A stretch of DNA of 29,200 bases from a virus: positions 1 through 29,200 of IMG/VR virus record IMGVR_UViG_3300047557_002471; one strand, given 5' to 3'. This document shows, one piece after another, positions 13,655-21,484 of this stretch. Both the position numbers and the translations under genes were made by a program. The notes beneath the pieces were generated by a model. That model saw only the letters and a list, made by a program, of their open reading frames with translations. It ran no database searches and was not told where the DNA came from. Numbering within the stretch: position 1 is the stretch's first letter; each line of letters opens with the position of its first letter.

Positions 13655-15239
13655 CCGGCAGCCTGGCGACGAGCCGTTCGACGCTGAGAGCATCGAGGCG
13701 ATACGGGAGATCCTTGACGACCCGGACATTCGCCTGAGCCGGCTGTACTGGATCATCACCAAAGGCGAAAACGATCATGATGAGTTGGTAGTCCGTTTCG
13801 ATCCGAACGTCGTGCAGCGCAAGCTGTTGGCGAAGCTGTGGCATCGAAACCTGGTACTCAAGGCACGCCAGCGTGGCATCACTACGCTGATGGCGATTCT
13901 ATGGCTCGACACGGCGCTGTTTTCCACGGGGCCGGTTTACTGCGGGATCATCGCCCACGAGCGAGAGGCTGCGGAGGAGATCTTCAGGACGAAGGTCGTG
14001 TTCGCCTACGAGCACCTGCCGGCCTGGTTGAAGAAGGAATTCCCGCTCGAGAAGAAGACGGCGACGGAGCTGGTCTTTGCGCACAACGGCGCGACGATCC
14101 GGGTCGCGACATCGATGAGGTCGGGCACGATCCATCGGCTCCACGTCAGCGAGCTGGGGAAGATCGCCGCGAAGTATCCGTTCAAGGCCCGGGAGGTTCT
14201 CACGGGCTCGATTCCGGCCGTGCCGACGTCCGGCGTACTGGTGGTCGAGAGCACCGCCGAGGGGCAGGACGGGGCCTTCTACGACCTCGCGCAAATCGCC
14301 AAGGCGGCCGCTGACGCGAGGCGCCCGCTGACCGAGAAGGACTACCGCTTTCATTTCTTCTCGTGGTGGGACGCCGACGAGTATGAGCTCGATCCGGGCC
14401 TCGTCGTCATGACCGATCATGACCAAGAGTATTTCCGGCGCGTCGAGTCGATCATCGGGCGCCCGATCTCGCTGCGCAAGCGCGCCTGGTACGTGGCCAC
14501 GCGGCGGGCTGACTTCGCCGACGAAGCGCCGTTGATGTGGCAGGAATACCCGAGCTATCCGGACGAGGCCTTTTCCGTGTCGATGGAAGGCTGCTACTAC
14601 GCGACCCAGATCACCACGGCGCGCCTGCAGGGCCGCATCGTGCCGAGTCTGCCGCGCGTCTCGGCTCCGGTGAACACCTTCTGGGACATCGGCAAAGGCG
14701 ACATGACGTGCATCTGGTTCCACCAGCGTGTCGGGCCGGAAAACCGGTTCATCCGGTACTACGAGGCAAGCGGCGAGGATCTCGACCACTACGCTTCCGA
14801 GCTGCAGAAAACCGGCTTCATCTTCGGCACCCACTACCTGCCGCACGAAGCGGACCACAAGCGGATCGGCCGCGACGCGGACCACAACCAGAGCATTCGC
14901 GAGATGCTGGAAGAGTTGCTGCCCGGACAGCGCTTCAGAGTGGTGCCGCGGGTGACGCAACTGATGGCCGGGATACAGGCGACTCGCCGACAGTTTGCGT
15001 CATGCCTGTTCGATGAGTCGGGATGCCAGCAAGGCATCAAGCGGCTATCGGGATACCGCAAGCGCTGGGATCGCGCGCGGGGTTGCTGGTCGGACGATCA
15101 TGAGCACAATGACGACTCTCACGGCGCGGACGCCTTTCGGCAGTTCGGACAGGTGGCTGATCGGGGCGACACGTTCGTTGTGGCAACGGTTTCGGAGTCG
15201 TCGCGGTCGTCAAGGCGCACATCGGATTGGAGGTTGTAG
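13638..15239 (+). CDS. terL: terminase large subunit
   Basis: 533 residues from a GTG at 13638 preceded by CAGGAG; the alternative ATG upstream lies deep in the small subunit gene. The ATPase half has a deviant Walker A (LKARQRGITT, about 74-83) and a Walker B-like VLVVEST with Glu204. The nuclease half has FWDIGKGD with Asp350, and a C-terminal DDHEHNDDSHGADAFRQF metal-binding segment near residues 490-507. It cuts concatemers and pumps DNA into the head through the portal. The P22-like portal downstream suggests headful (pac) packaging, inferred. Confidence 0.92.
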   Translation: MPAASSRQPGDEPFDAESIEAIREILDDPDIRLSRLYWIITKGENDHDELVVRFDPNVVQRKLLAKLWHRNLVLKARQRGITTLMAILWLDTALFSTGPVYCGIIAHEREAAEEIFRTKVVFAYEHLPAWLKKEFPLEKKTATELVFAHNGATIRVATSMRSGTIHRLHVSELGKIAAKYPFKAREVLTGSIPAVPTSGVLVVESTAEGQDGAFYDLAQIAKAAADARRPLTEKDYRFHFFSWWDADEYELDPGLVVMTDHDQEYFRRVESIIGRPISLRKRAWYVATRRADFADEAPLMWQEYPSYPDEAFSVSMEGCYYATQITTARLQGRIVPSLPRVSAPVNTFWDIGKGDMTCIWFHQRVGPENRFIRYYEASGEDLDHYASELQKTGFIFGTHYLPHEADHKRIGRDADHNQSIREMLEELLPGQRFRVVPRVTQLMAGIQATRRQFASCLFDESGCQQGIKRLSGYRKRWDRARGCWSDDHEHNDDSHGADAFRQFGQVADRGDTFVVATVSESSRSSRRTSDWRL

Positions 15240-15241
15240 GG

Positions 15242-17413
15242 ATGGCAGGCAGAGGTGATGGCGTCGAACTTTCGCTGGAGGAGTTCACGCAATTCCTCGA
15301 CGAGATCCGGGATCAGCCGGCGTGGCGCACCAAGGCCGACAAGGAGATGGACTACTGCGACGGCAACCAGCTCGACAGCGAGATCCTTGCCCGAATGCAG
15401 GAACTCGGTATTCCTCCGGCGGTAGAACCGCTGATGGGACCGACGATTGACGCCGTGCTCGGGCTCGAGGTTCGGAACCGCGGTGACTGGAAGGTGGTTC
15501 CAGATTCGCAGGATGACAGCGAGGATGTGGCCGACGCACTCAACTACAAGCTGCACCAGGCTGAGGCGCGATCCGGGGCCGATATGGCGTGCTCCGATGC
15601 GTTCGCGCCGCAGATCAAGGTCGGTCTTGGGTGGGTTTACGTCGGCCGCGAGCAGGATCCGTTCAAGTACCCTTACGTCGTCGAGGCGGTCCATCGCAAC
15701 GAGATCTTTCACGACTGGTTCGCAAAGCCGGACCTGAGCAACGCGCGCTATCTGGTGCGGCGCAAGTGGTTCGACCGGCGGATCCCGAAACTGATGTTCC
15801 ACGACAAGGCGACGTTGATCGATAGCGCAAGCTCCGGGTGGCTTGGATTCGACTACAGTTCGCTGACGCTGGATGGCGGCGATTCGGCGCAGTTGTACGC
15901 CTCGGCCGATCAGGAGCGCGGATGGACGGTCGAGGAGCAGGAGTGGCGCGACCTGCACAACCGCCGCGTCTGTCTGTTCGAGGTCTGGTATCGCCGCTGG
16001 GAGCGCGCGCTGGTGATCAAGTCGCCGGATGGCCGGGTGGTCGAGTACGACAAGCGCGATGCGATGCACCAGCTCGTCGTCGCCGAAGGCGCGGTCGAGT
16101 TGGAGTGGGCGATCGTGTCACGGGTCCGGCTGGCGTGGTGGATGGGGCCGCACAAGCTGTCCGACGGGCCGAGCCCGTACCGGCACAACAAGTTCCCCTA
16201 CGTTCCGTTCTGGGGCAAACGTGAAGACAGGACCGGCGTTCCATTTGCCCTGGCGCGCGGGATGATGTACCTGCAGGACCAGATCAACGCCTTGCACAGC
16301 AAATCGCAGTGGATGATGTCGGCGCGACGCGTGGTGCGCACCAAGGGCGCCGTCGTCGGCAGCGATGAGCAATTCCGGCAGGAGGTAGCGCGGCCAGACG
16401 CCGACATCGTGCTCGACGACAAGGCGATGCGCGACGGCGGTGTGTTCAAGGTCGAAACCGACCTGCAGTTGACACAGCAGCAGTTCCAGCGCCTGCAGGA
16501 CTCCCGGGACGGTCTGCGCAGGGTCGGCGGCATCTATTCCGAGTTCCAGGGGCAAAACTCCAACACGACCAGCGGCGTGCAGTTCAACTCCCAGGTCGAG
16601 CAGAGCAATCAGAGCCTGGCGGACATCCTCGACAACTTCAAGACGGCCCGGGCGGCCGTCGGTGATCTGTTGCTGTCGCTGATCATCGAGGATGGCATCG
16701 GCAAGCAGGAGTCGGTGTTCATCAACGGCGGCGGGATCCGGCCGGACAGGACGGTGATTCTCAACTCGCCGGCGACCGACGACCAGACCGGAGTGCGGTA
16801 TCTGAACAACGACATCGAGCGCGTCAAGACCAAAGTGGTGGTCGACAACGTTCCGTCTGCGGCGACGTTCAAGCAGCAGCAGCTCGCGGCGATGTCCGAG
16901 GCGTTCAAAGCGGCGCCGCCACAGTTCCAGCCGCTGATGCTGCCGTTCCTGTTGGCGCTCATGGACATCCCGAATCGCGAGGATCTCATCCGGGCCATCA
17001 AGGAGGCCGGCGCCAGCGCCACGCCGGAGCAGGTGCAGGAGCAGATCAGGGCGGCCGTCGAACAGGCGCTCACCAAAGCGCGGTACGAGCTGGAAATGCA
17101 GAAGCTGAGGCAACAGCAGCCGCTGATCGACGCACAGGTTCAAAAGGTCGTAGCCGAGGCCGCGACAAAGGCCGTCGAGGGATTCTTCAGCGCGACGCAG
17201 GCCGCGAATCAAATCGCCATGGTCCCCGGCGTCGCTCTGTCGGCAGACCAGATTCTGCGCTCCGCAGGAATGCCAGACCACGACGCAGCGCCGTTGATCG
17301 CCCAGGCGCCAGAAGGCGCCGAGTCGGCCAATCTGCCCCAGAACACGTCGCCGCTGTACCCGGCGAACCCTGATGTCGGCATGCGATCGGGGATCGAAGG
17401 AGGCGAGGCATGA
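15242..17413 (+). CDS. portal protein, P22-like
   Basis: 723 residues, close to the roughly 725 of P22 gp1. GGAGG precedes the ATG at 15242, which I prefer to the ATG at 15227. Features: an N-terminal WRTKADKEMDYCDGNQLD segment, then PTIDAVLGLEVRNR, VGLGWVYVG, RNEIFHDW, FPYVPFWGKREDRTG and SGVQFNSQVEQSNQSLADIL, consistent with P22-type portals. A Gln/Ala-rich coiled-coil or barrel region at about 590-660 recalls the long P22 portal barrel. Twelve copies should form the DNA channel at one head vertex and bind the terminase and adaptor. The stop overlaps the next gene by 4 bp. Confidence 0.9.
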   Translation: MAGRGDGVELSLEEFTQFLDEIRDQPAWRTKADKEMDYCDGNQLDSEILARMQELGIPPAVEPLMGPTIDAVLGLEVRNRGDWKVVPDSQDDSEDVADALNYKLHQAEARSGADMACSDAFAPQIKVGLGWVYVGREQDPFKYPYVVEAVHRNEIFHDWFAKPDLSNARYLVRRKWFDRRIPKLMFHDKATLIDSASSGWLGFDYSSLTLDGGDSAQLYASADQERGWTVEEQEWRDLHNRRVCLFEVWYRRWERALVIKSPDGRVVEYDKRDAMHQLVVAEGAVELEWAIVSRVRLAWWMGPHKLSDGPSPYRHNKFPYVPFWGKREDRTGVPFALARGMMYLQDQINALHSKSQWMMSARRVVRTKGAVVGSDEQFRQEVARPDADIVLDDKAMRDGGVFKVETDLQLTQQQFQRLQDSRDGLRRVGGIYSEFQGQNSNTTSGVQFNSQVEQSNQSLADILDNFKTARAAVGDLLLSLIIEDGIGKQESVFINGGGIRPDRTVILNSPATDDQTGVRYLNNDIERVKTKVVVDNVPSAATFKQQQLAAMSEAFKAAPPQFQPLMLPFLLALMDIPNREDLIRAIKEAGASATPEQVQEQIRAAVEQALTKARYELEMQKLRQQQPLIDAQVQKVVAEAATKAVEGFFSATQAANQIAMVPGVALSADQILRSAGMPDHDAAPLIAQAPEGAESANLPQNTSPLYPANPDVGMRSGIEGGEA

Positions 17414-17697
17414 GCGAGACGTATCAGGGGCACATCGATCGTCGCTGTGTGACCGGGCCGCCGAATCGTTTCCCGACGACCGACACTTGGAAGCTTTCGC
17501 ACATCGAGTCGCGCGGGCACATCTGGGGGACAGAAGCGTCAATCGACGCGCCGGAGGCGTTGGCGGCTGGGTCTGTTGTTGCATACGGTTGGCCGTGGCC
17601 GACTGTCCCCATGCCAAAGGTCTTCAATCGGCCAGGGAGCGGAGTCGATAGGGACGGCCGGATGGCAAGAGCAACCGAGCAAAGGACAACGCAATGA
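17410..17697 (+). CDS. hypothetical protein after portal (95 aa)
   Basis: 95 residues starting MSETYQGHIDRRCVTGPPNR, Trp/Pro/Gly-rich with WPWPTVPMPK near the middle. Coupled at both ends by ATGA overlaps. It lies between portal and scaffold, so it may be a minor head factor. Not recognised. Confidence 0.6.
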   Translation: MSETYQGHIDRRCVTGPPNRFPTTDTWKLSHIESRGHIWGTEASIDAPEALAAGSVVAYGWPWPTVPMPKVFNRPGSGVDRDGRMARATEQRTTQ

Positions 17698-17936
17698 GCA
17701 ACGTGAGCACATCGAGTTCGGCCGTCCGTTACGGCGCCGTGACGCCGAGCGACAGCACCGACTTGCAGTTCAAGCGGCTGTACGTCGGCGGCACAGGAAA
17801 CGTCGTCGTCAAGAACGCTGTGGACGGGGCAGCCGTGACGTTTTCTGCTGTGCCCGCAGGCGCGCAGCTCGACGTCTCTGGCGGCAGGGTCATGTTCGCC
17901 ACGACCGCGACCAACATCGTCTGGATGGACTGGTAG
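17694..17936 (+). CDS. small conserved head-region protein (80 aa)
   Basis: 80 residues. The pattern YGAVTPSDSTDLQFKRLYVG, then GTGNVVVKNAVDGAAVTFSA, VPAGAQLDVSGGRV and TATNIV resembles a widespread small phage protein (VTPSDST...LYVGG-x-G-x-V...F-x-x-VPAG) predicted to be all beta. It is found in head or baseplate gene sets. Role unknown, possibly a minor structural protein. AAGGA lies before the ATG. Confidence 0.7.
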   Translation: MSNVSTSSSAVRYGAVTPSDSTDLQFKRLYVGGTGNVVVKNAVDGAAVTFSAVPAGAQLDVSGGRVMFATTATNIVWMDW

Positions 17937-17996
17937 CGCTTCCTATCATGACCGGCGCGCGCTATACATAGCGCAGCCGGAGTTCAGCCGGCAGAA

Positions 17997-18022
17997 AGCC
18001 CGCCGTGATGGCGCGCGAATCC
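17997..18022 (+). repeat. leader element copy 1 (orphan)
   Basis: Begins AGCCCGCCGTGATGGC and ends GCGAATCC. With two preceding A residues it is a 28 bp exact match to copy 3 (17995-18022 against 19115-19142). It is followed by GATGGAG, like a ribosome site, but no start codon or gene follows. It may be left over from a deleted gene or duplicated segment. Confidence 0.85.
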
Positions 18023-18110
18023 GCAGCAGATGGAGGTCTGGCCTCTCGGGGCCAGGCCATTTGTAGCAACCGCCGCTCACATCCCGCTTCACGGCGATAT
18101 GTGACCGGAT

Positions 18111-18136
18111 AGCCTGCCGTGAGGGCAGGCGACTCC
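18111..18136 (+). promoter_or_regulatory. leader element copy 2, before scaffold gene
   Basis: Begins AGCCTGCCGTGAGGGC and ends GCGACTCC, differing from copies 1 and 3 at five of 26 positions. The hairpin GCCTGCC-GTGAG-GGCAGGC is perfect here. One changed pair (C-G in copies 1 and 3, T-A here) is compensatory. GATGGAG follows and the scaffold ATG lies 46 nt after the element start. Confidence 0.75.
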
Positions 18137-18156
18137 CGTAGATGGAGCGCGTAGCA

Positions 18157-19107
18157 ATGAGCAAGGACTTCGACTATTTCCTGGCGCATCCGGAAGAGTT
18201 CGAGAAACTGAGTGCCGAAGACCAGGCCAAGTTGGCAGAGGGCCAGTCAATCGAGGGCGAAATTTCCAGCGTTCCGCCCGACGCTGCGGCAACAGACGAG
18301 ACGAACCCGGAGCAGCAGGAGGCCGATCCTGCGGAAGCCAACAGCGATCCGCCGGAAGCACCAGTCGTGTTGGCCAAGGACGGAAAGCACACGATTCCGT
18401 TCGAGGAGCTTCAGGCTGCCAGAGAGCAAGCCAGGTACTGGCAGGCGAGGGCCGAAGAGGCTCTTGTCCAGCGGCAGGCCGAGACACAACCGGAGCCGCC
18501 CGTCGTCGATCTGAAGGAACTGCGCCGCGAGCTGCGCGAGGCGGTGTTCGCTGACAACGAAACGCTCGAGGCCGAGATTCAGGAGAAGATCGACGCCGAG
18601 TTGACGCGCAGGGCCGAGGAAGCGGCGTACCAGAGGATCGAACGCCGTGATGCCGAGGCCAGGCAGCGCGCCGCAGAACAGGCGGTGGAGGCTGCTGCGG
18701 CCAAGGCCATCGCCGATTATCCGTTCCTGGATCACACCGGCCCGGAGGCGAACCACGAAGCCATCGCTCAAGTGCAGGCGCTGAGCGCCTTCTTGTACGC
18801 GAACAACGGCTCGCCGCCTGACAAGGCGCTCGCGGATGCGGTGGCCAAAGTGGTCAAGATGTACGTCGATCCGCCCCCGCCGAAGCCCGACGCCAGCGGG
18901 GCCGGAGACATCGAGGCCAAGGCCGCAGCGGCGATCGCCAAGGCCAAGTCTCCCGCTCCGAACAGCATGTCGGCGATCCCGTCTGCGTCCGTTCCGCACC
19001 ACGACGAGGCCGAGGCGATGCTCAACATGAGCCCGGCTCAACTGTCCGCGAAGTTCTCCAAGATGACACCGGACCAGATCGAGGCCGCCGTGTCACGAAT
19101 CCTGTAA
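18157..19107 (+). CDS. scaffolding protein, P22-like
   Basis: 316 residues from the ATG at 18157, close in length to P22 gp8 (303). It is acidic and predicted mostly helical, with long charged coiled-coil segments (about 90-195) rich in Glu, Arg and Ala. A Pro/Ala-rich linker follows, then a C-terminal AQLSAKFSKMTPDQIEAAVS helix. The N-terminus is MSKDFDYFLAHPEEFEKLSA. Position between portal and coat, length and composition together support scaffolding, which guides procapsid assembly and then leaves. The ATG at 18142 lies before the GGAG site and is rejected. A repeated hairpin leader precedes the gene. Confidence 0.8.
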   Translation: MSKDFDYFLAHPEEFEKLSAEDQAKLAEGQSIEGEISSVPPDAAATDETNPEQQEADPAEANSDPPEAPVVLAKDGKHTIPFEELQAAREQARYWQARAEEALVQRQAETQPEPPVVDLKELRRELREAVFADNETLEAEIQEKIDAELTRRAEEAAYQRIERRDAEARQRAAEQAVEAAAAKAIADYPFLDHTGPEANHEAIAQVQALSAFLYANNGSPPDKALADAVAKVVKMYVDPPPPKPDASGAGDIEAKAAAAIAKAKSPAPNSMSAIPSASVPHHDEAEAMLNMSPAQLSAKFSKMTPDQIEAAVSRIL

Positions 19108-19116
19108 CCGACGAAA

Positions 19117-19142
19117 AGCCCGCCGTGATGGCGCGCGAATCC
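19117..19142 (+). promoter_or_regulatory. leader element copy 3, before coat gene
   Basis: Identical to copy 1 over its whole 26 bp core. The stem GCCCGCC with GGCGCGC has one C-C mismatch. It is followed by AGCTGGAG as the ribosome site, and the coat ATG lies 45 nt after the element start, almost the same distance as in copy 2. Confidence 0.8.
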
Positions 19143-19161
19143 CTTTAGCTGGAGCTACACA

Positions 19162-20439
19162 ATGACCACCACGACCATCCCATACGGCGCCCCGCAGGCG
19201 ATCAGTCTGCAGTCGGTTGCTCTTTTCTCGGCGTGCATGCAGCGCCTCACCATCCTCAACCGCCTGGCCGGCAAGATGCCGACGCAGGACGAGTCCGAAG
19301 ACAAGTTGCGGTTCCACACGTCGAACGACTACCCGATCGTGCGCTGCAAGGACCTCTCCCGAGGCCCAGGCGATGAGATCAAGTTCGACCTCGTACAACC
19401 GATCGGCGGCAAGCCGATCATGGGCGCCGCATACGCCGAGGGTAACGGCGACCCCATGGACTTCGCGTTCGACTCACTGCGGATCAACCAGTACCGCAAG
19501 CCGATCAGTGGTGGCGACTCGATGTCGCAGCAGCGCACGCCGCATCAGTTGCGCAAGCTGGCCAGGGCTCAGGCGCTCAACTTCATCAAGCGCTACGAGG
19601 ACCAGTCGGCGCTGGTGCATTTGGCCGGCGCACGCGGCTCCGACTACAACATCGAATGGGCGGTGCCGCTGACCTCCGACCCCGATTTCTCCAGCATCAT
19701 GATCAACCCGGTTCGCGCGCCGACGCGCAACAGGCACTACCTGGCGTCGTCCGGTTCGCTCAAGAAGGTCGTTGCGGCCGGTAACGAGATCACGATCGCC
19801 TCGACCGACACCATGACGGCCGATGTGATCGACGCGCTGCGCACCAAACTCGACAGCATGCCGTTGCCGCCGCAGGGGGTCCGGTTCGACGGCGATCAGG
19901 CCGCCGATGATGCCCCGCTGCGCGTGCTGCTGGTGTCGTCCGAGCAGTACACATCGATCGTCCAGAGCACCAACTTCCGCACCTTCCAAGCCAACGCGAT
20001 GGCACGTGCCGGGATGGCCAAGAACCACCCGATCTTCATGGGCGAGGCCGGCCTGTGGAACGGCATCCTCATCGTCAAGATGCCCAAGCCGATCCGTTTC
20101 TTCGCCGGCGACAGCCTGCGCTGGTGCGCCTCGACGTCAAGCCTCACCGAGACGGCAACGGACCTCGTGCCCGCGGCGTTCGGTACGACGTTCGCCATCG
20201 ACCGGGCGATTCTGCTTGGCGGGCAGGCGCTTGGCGAGGCGTTCGGCAAGGCGCGCAAGAGCGGTGACTCGTACTTCTGGTCGGAAAAGGAACTGGACCA
20301 CGACGACAAGCTGGAAGTGCTCGTCGGCGGAATCGGTGGCAAGTCGAAGATTCGCTACCTGATGGATTTCGGGTCCGGGATGGAATACACCGACCACGGA
20401 GTCATCGCCATCGACACTGCCGTCAGGCTGGTTCCGTAA
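19162..20439 (+). CDS. major capsid (coat) protein, N4 gp56/DUF4043-like
   Basis: 425 residues. Motifs NRLAGKMPTQDESEDKLRFH, then SRGPGDEIKFDLVQPIGGKP and INQYRKPISGGDSMSQQRTP, with later GLWNGILIVKMPKPIRF and AILLGGQALGEAFG, resemble the N4-gp56/DUF4043 family of HK97-fold coat proteins often paired with P22-like portals. It should form the icosahedral shell with the preceding scaffold. The hairpin leader and GGAG ribosome site precede the ATG, and a perfect ten-pair hairpin follows the stop, as expected for a highly expressed gene. Confidence 0.88.
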   Translation: MTTTTIPYGAPQAISLQSVALFSACMQRLTILNRLAGKMPTQDESEDKLRFHTSNDYPIVRCKDLSRGPGDEIKFDLVQPIGGKPIMGAAYAEGNGDPMDFAFDSLRINQYRKPISGGDSMSQQRTPHQLRKLARAQALNFIKRYEDQSALVHLAGARGSDYNIEWAVPLTSDPDFSSIMINPVRAPTRNRHYLASSGSLKKVVAAGNEITIASTDTMTADVIDALRTKLDSMPLPPQGVRFDGDQAADDAPLRVLLVSSEQYTSIVQSTNFRTFQANAMARAGMAKNHPIFMGEAGLWNGILIVKMPKPIRFFAGDSLRWCASTSSLTETATDLVPAAFGTTFAIDRAILLGGQALGEAFGKARKSGDSYFWSEKELDHDDKLEVLVGGIGGKSKIRYLMDFGSGMEYTDHGVIAIDTAVRLVP

Positions 20440-20459
20440 CCAGGGCGAACTGATCAACC

Positions 20460-20489
20460 GGCGCGCGGTAACGAAGCTGACCGCGCGCC
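20460..20489 (+). other. perfect ten-pair hairpin after coat gene
   Basis: GGCGCGCGGT, a 10 nt loop (AACGAAGCTG) and ACCGCGCGCC. There is no T-run, so it is not a classical terminator. It lies between the coat stop and the AAGGAG site of the next gene, and may stabilise or process the coat message. Confidence 0.7.
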
Positions 20490-20504
20490 CAGAAGGAGAA
20501 CCAC

Positions 20505-20987
20505 ATGGCAACAGTCACCAAGAAGTACATCCGCCAGGCTCGCAGTCACGGCGGCGTGCCGTATGGCAACGTCTGGCGGCAGCGGTACAACATGACCACC
20601 AACGCGAGCGGCGTCATCGTCGATTCGGACCAGGCGACGGCCATCCTCATCAGCGACGTGGTTCGCCTGGGCATCATCCCGGCCGGCACCGAGCTGCAGA
20701 ACGCCGAGTTGATCATCTCGGACGCATTCGCGGCGTCCACCACCTGCAAGATCGGGTTCCAGTACGTCGACGGTGTCGATTCGACCGCCGTGCCGCAGAA
20801 CGATGCCTTCTTCTTTGCCGCTGGTACGGCTCTGTCGGCGCTGGCCAGGCTTGTCAACTCTGCGACCGTTGCGCCGGTGGTTCTGCCCAAGAACGCATAC
20901 CTGGTCCTGACCAATGCTGGCGCCAACCATTCGGCCGTCGGCATCCTCGACGTCATCGTGACCGGCCAGGTCGTCGGCGCGCCGTAA
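20505..20987 (+). CDS. probable capsid decoration or minor head protein (160 aa)
   Basis: 160 residues beginning MATVTKKYIRQARSHGGVPY. It is beta-rich, with ISDVVRLGIIPAGTELQNAE, then IISDAFAASTTCKIGFQYVD and VVLPKNAYLVLTNAG. It lies directly after the coat gene with a strong AAGGAG site, as decoration proteins often do. The family is not firmly recognised; the structural role is inferred from place and predicted fold. Confidence 0.65.
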   Translation: MATVTKKYIRQARSHGGVPYGNVWRQRYNMTTNASGVIVDSDQATAILISDVVRLGIIPAGTELQNAELIISDAFAASTTCKIGFQYVDGVDSTAVPQNDAFFFAAGTALSALARLVNSATVAPVVLPKNAYLVLTNAGANHSAVGILDVIVTGQVVGAP

Positions 20988-21005
20988 CTCTCGAGTCGGC
21001 TTGTG

Positions 21006-21031
21006 GAGCAGCCCGGACGCTCGGGCTGTTC
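21006..21031 (+). other. hairpin between head genes
   Basis: GAGCAGCCCG, a 6 nt loop (GACGCT) and CGGGCTGTTC form a ten-pair stem with one G-U pair. No T-run follows. The next ribosome site, AGGAG, begins a few bases later. Confidence 0.65.
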
Positions 21032-21049
21032 GATCATCAGGAGTTCAGC

Positions 21050-21484
21050 ATGCAAGATGTGGTCAGTGTCGTCGGTGCGTCGAGAGTTGTCGCCACGCCG
21101 GTAGAGTACATCGGCAAGACCGACGAGTACCTGGATGCCCTCTACGGCACAGGGCTGTGGGTGCGCGGACAGGTCAAGGCAGTCATCCCTGAAGTGGCGG
21201 CGAAGATGCTGGTTCACATCGACCAGTACGTGAGAGCCGATCCGGTATCTGCGGAGCCCACTTCGGATGGTCTGGATGAGCCGATTGGCCAGGTCGCTGA
21301 CAAGCGGGAGAGGGCCGATTCGCCGGAGCAGTCGGTCCGCGACTCGATCGCCAGGATGGATCGCGACGGCCTGCGCGAGTTCATCGTGACCAACTACCGG
21401 GCGCCTGTCGACGGACGGCTTGGCGTCTCGGCGCTTCGCGAGCAGGCCGTGCGCCTGGTCGATCAGTTCGGGATTGCTGGATGA
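21050..21484 (+). CDS. hypothetical head-completion protein (144 aa)
   Basis: 144 residues starting MQDVVSVVGASRVVATPVEY. The N-terminal part has VEYIGKTDEYLDALYGTGLW, then VRGQVKAVIPEVAAKMLVHI, suggesting a small beta domain that might tolerate mutation as a minor head protein. The C-terminal helix (IARMDRDGLREFIVTNYRAP) is followed by LREQAVRLVDQFG. AGGAG precedes the ATG. The stop overlaps the adaptor gene by 4 bp. No firm family. Confidence 0.6.
   Translation: MQDVVSVVGASRVVATPVEYIGKTDEYLDALYGTGLWVRGQVKAVIPEVAAKMLVHIDQYVRADPVSAEPTSDGLDEPIGQVADKRERADSPEQSVRDSIARMDRDGLREFIVTNYRAPVDGRLGVSALREQAVRLVDQFGIAG

Larger units (their letters stand above)
17937..18156 (+). other. structured intergenic region before scaffold gene
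   Basis: 220 bp without a supported gene, in a genome that otherwise overlaps its genes. It holds four predicted hairpins: GCGCTAT-AC-ATAGCGC at 17959-17974; the leader-element stem near 17998-18016; GGTCTGGCC pairing with GGCCAGGCC at 18035-18058; and GCCTGCC with GGCAGGC at 18112-18130. Two of these belong to a repeated leader element. No consensus promoter or T-rich terminator was found. Confidence 0.7.

Noticed and set aside
13899-14960. 353-residue open frame on the minus strand
   Set aside because: It is antisense to the terminase large subunit and has no recognisable domain.
16118-17617. 499-residue open frame on the minus strand
   Set aside because: It lies antisense to the portal gene, with Leu/Arg/His-rich composition and no family motifs. 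The portal frame is clearly real.
17995-18062. tRNA-like sequence (GCGAATCC resembling a T-arm)
   Set aside because: No acceptor stem, anticodon arm or correct spacing could be built around it, and the same segment recurs as a leader before the coat gene.
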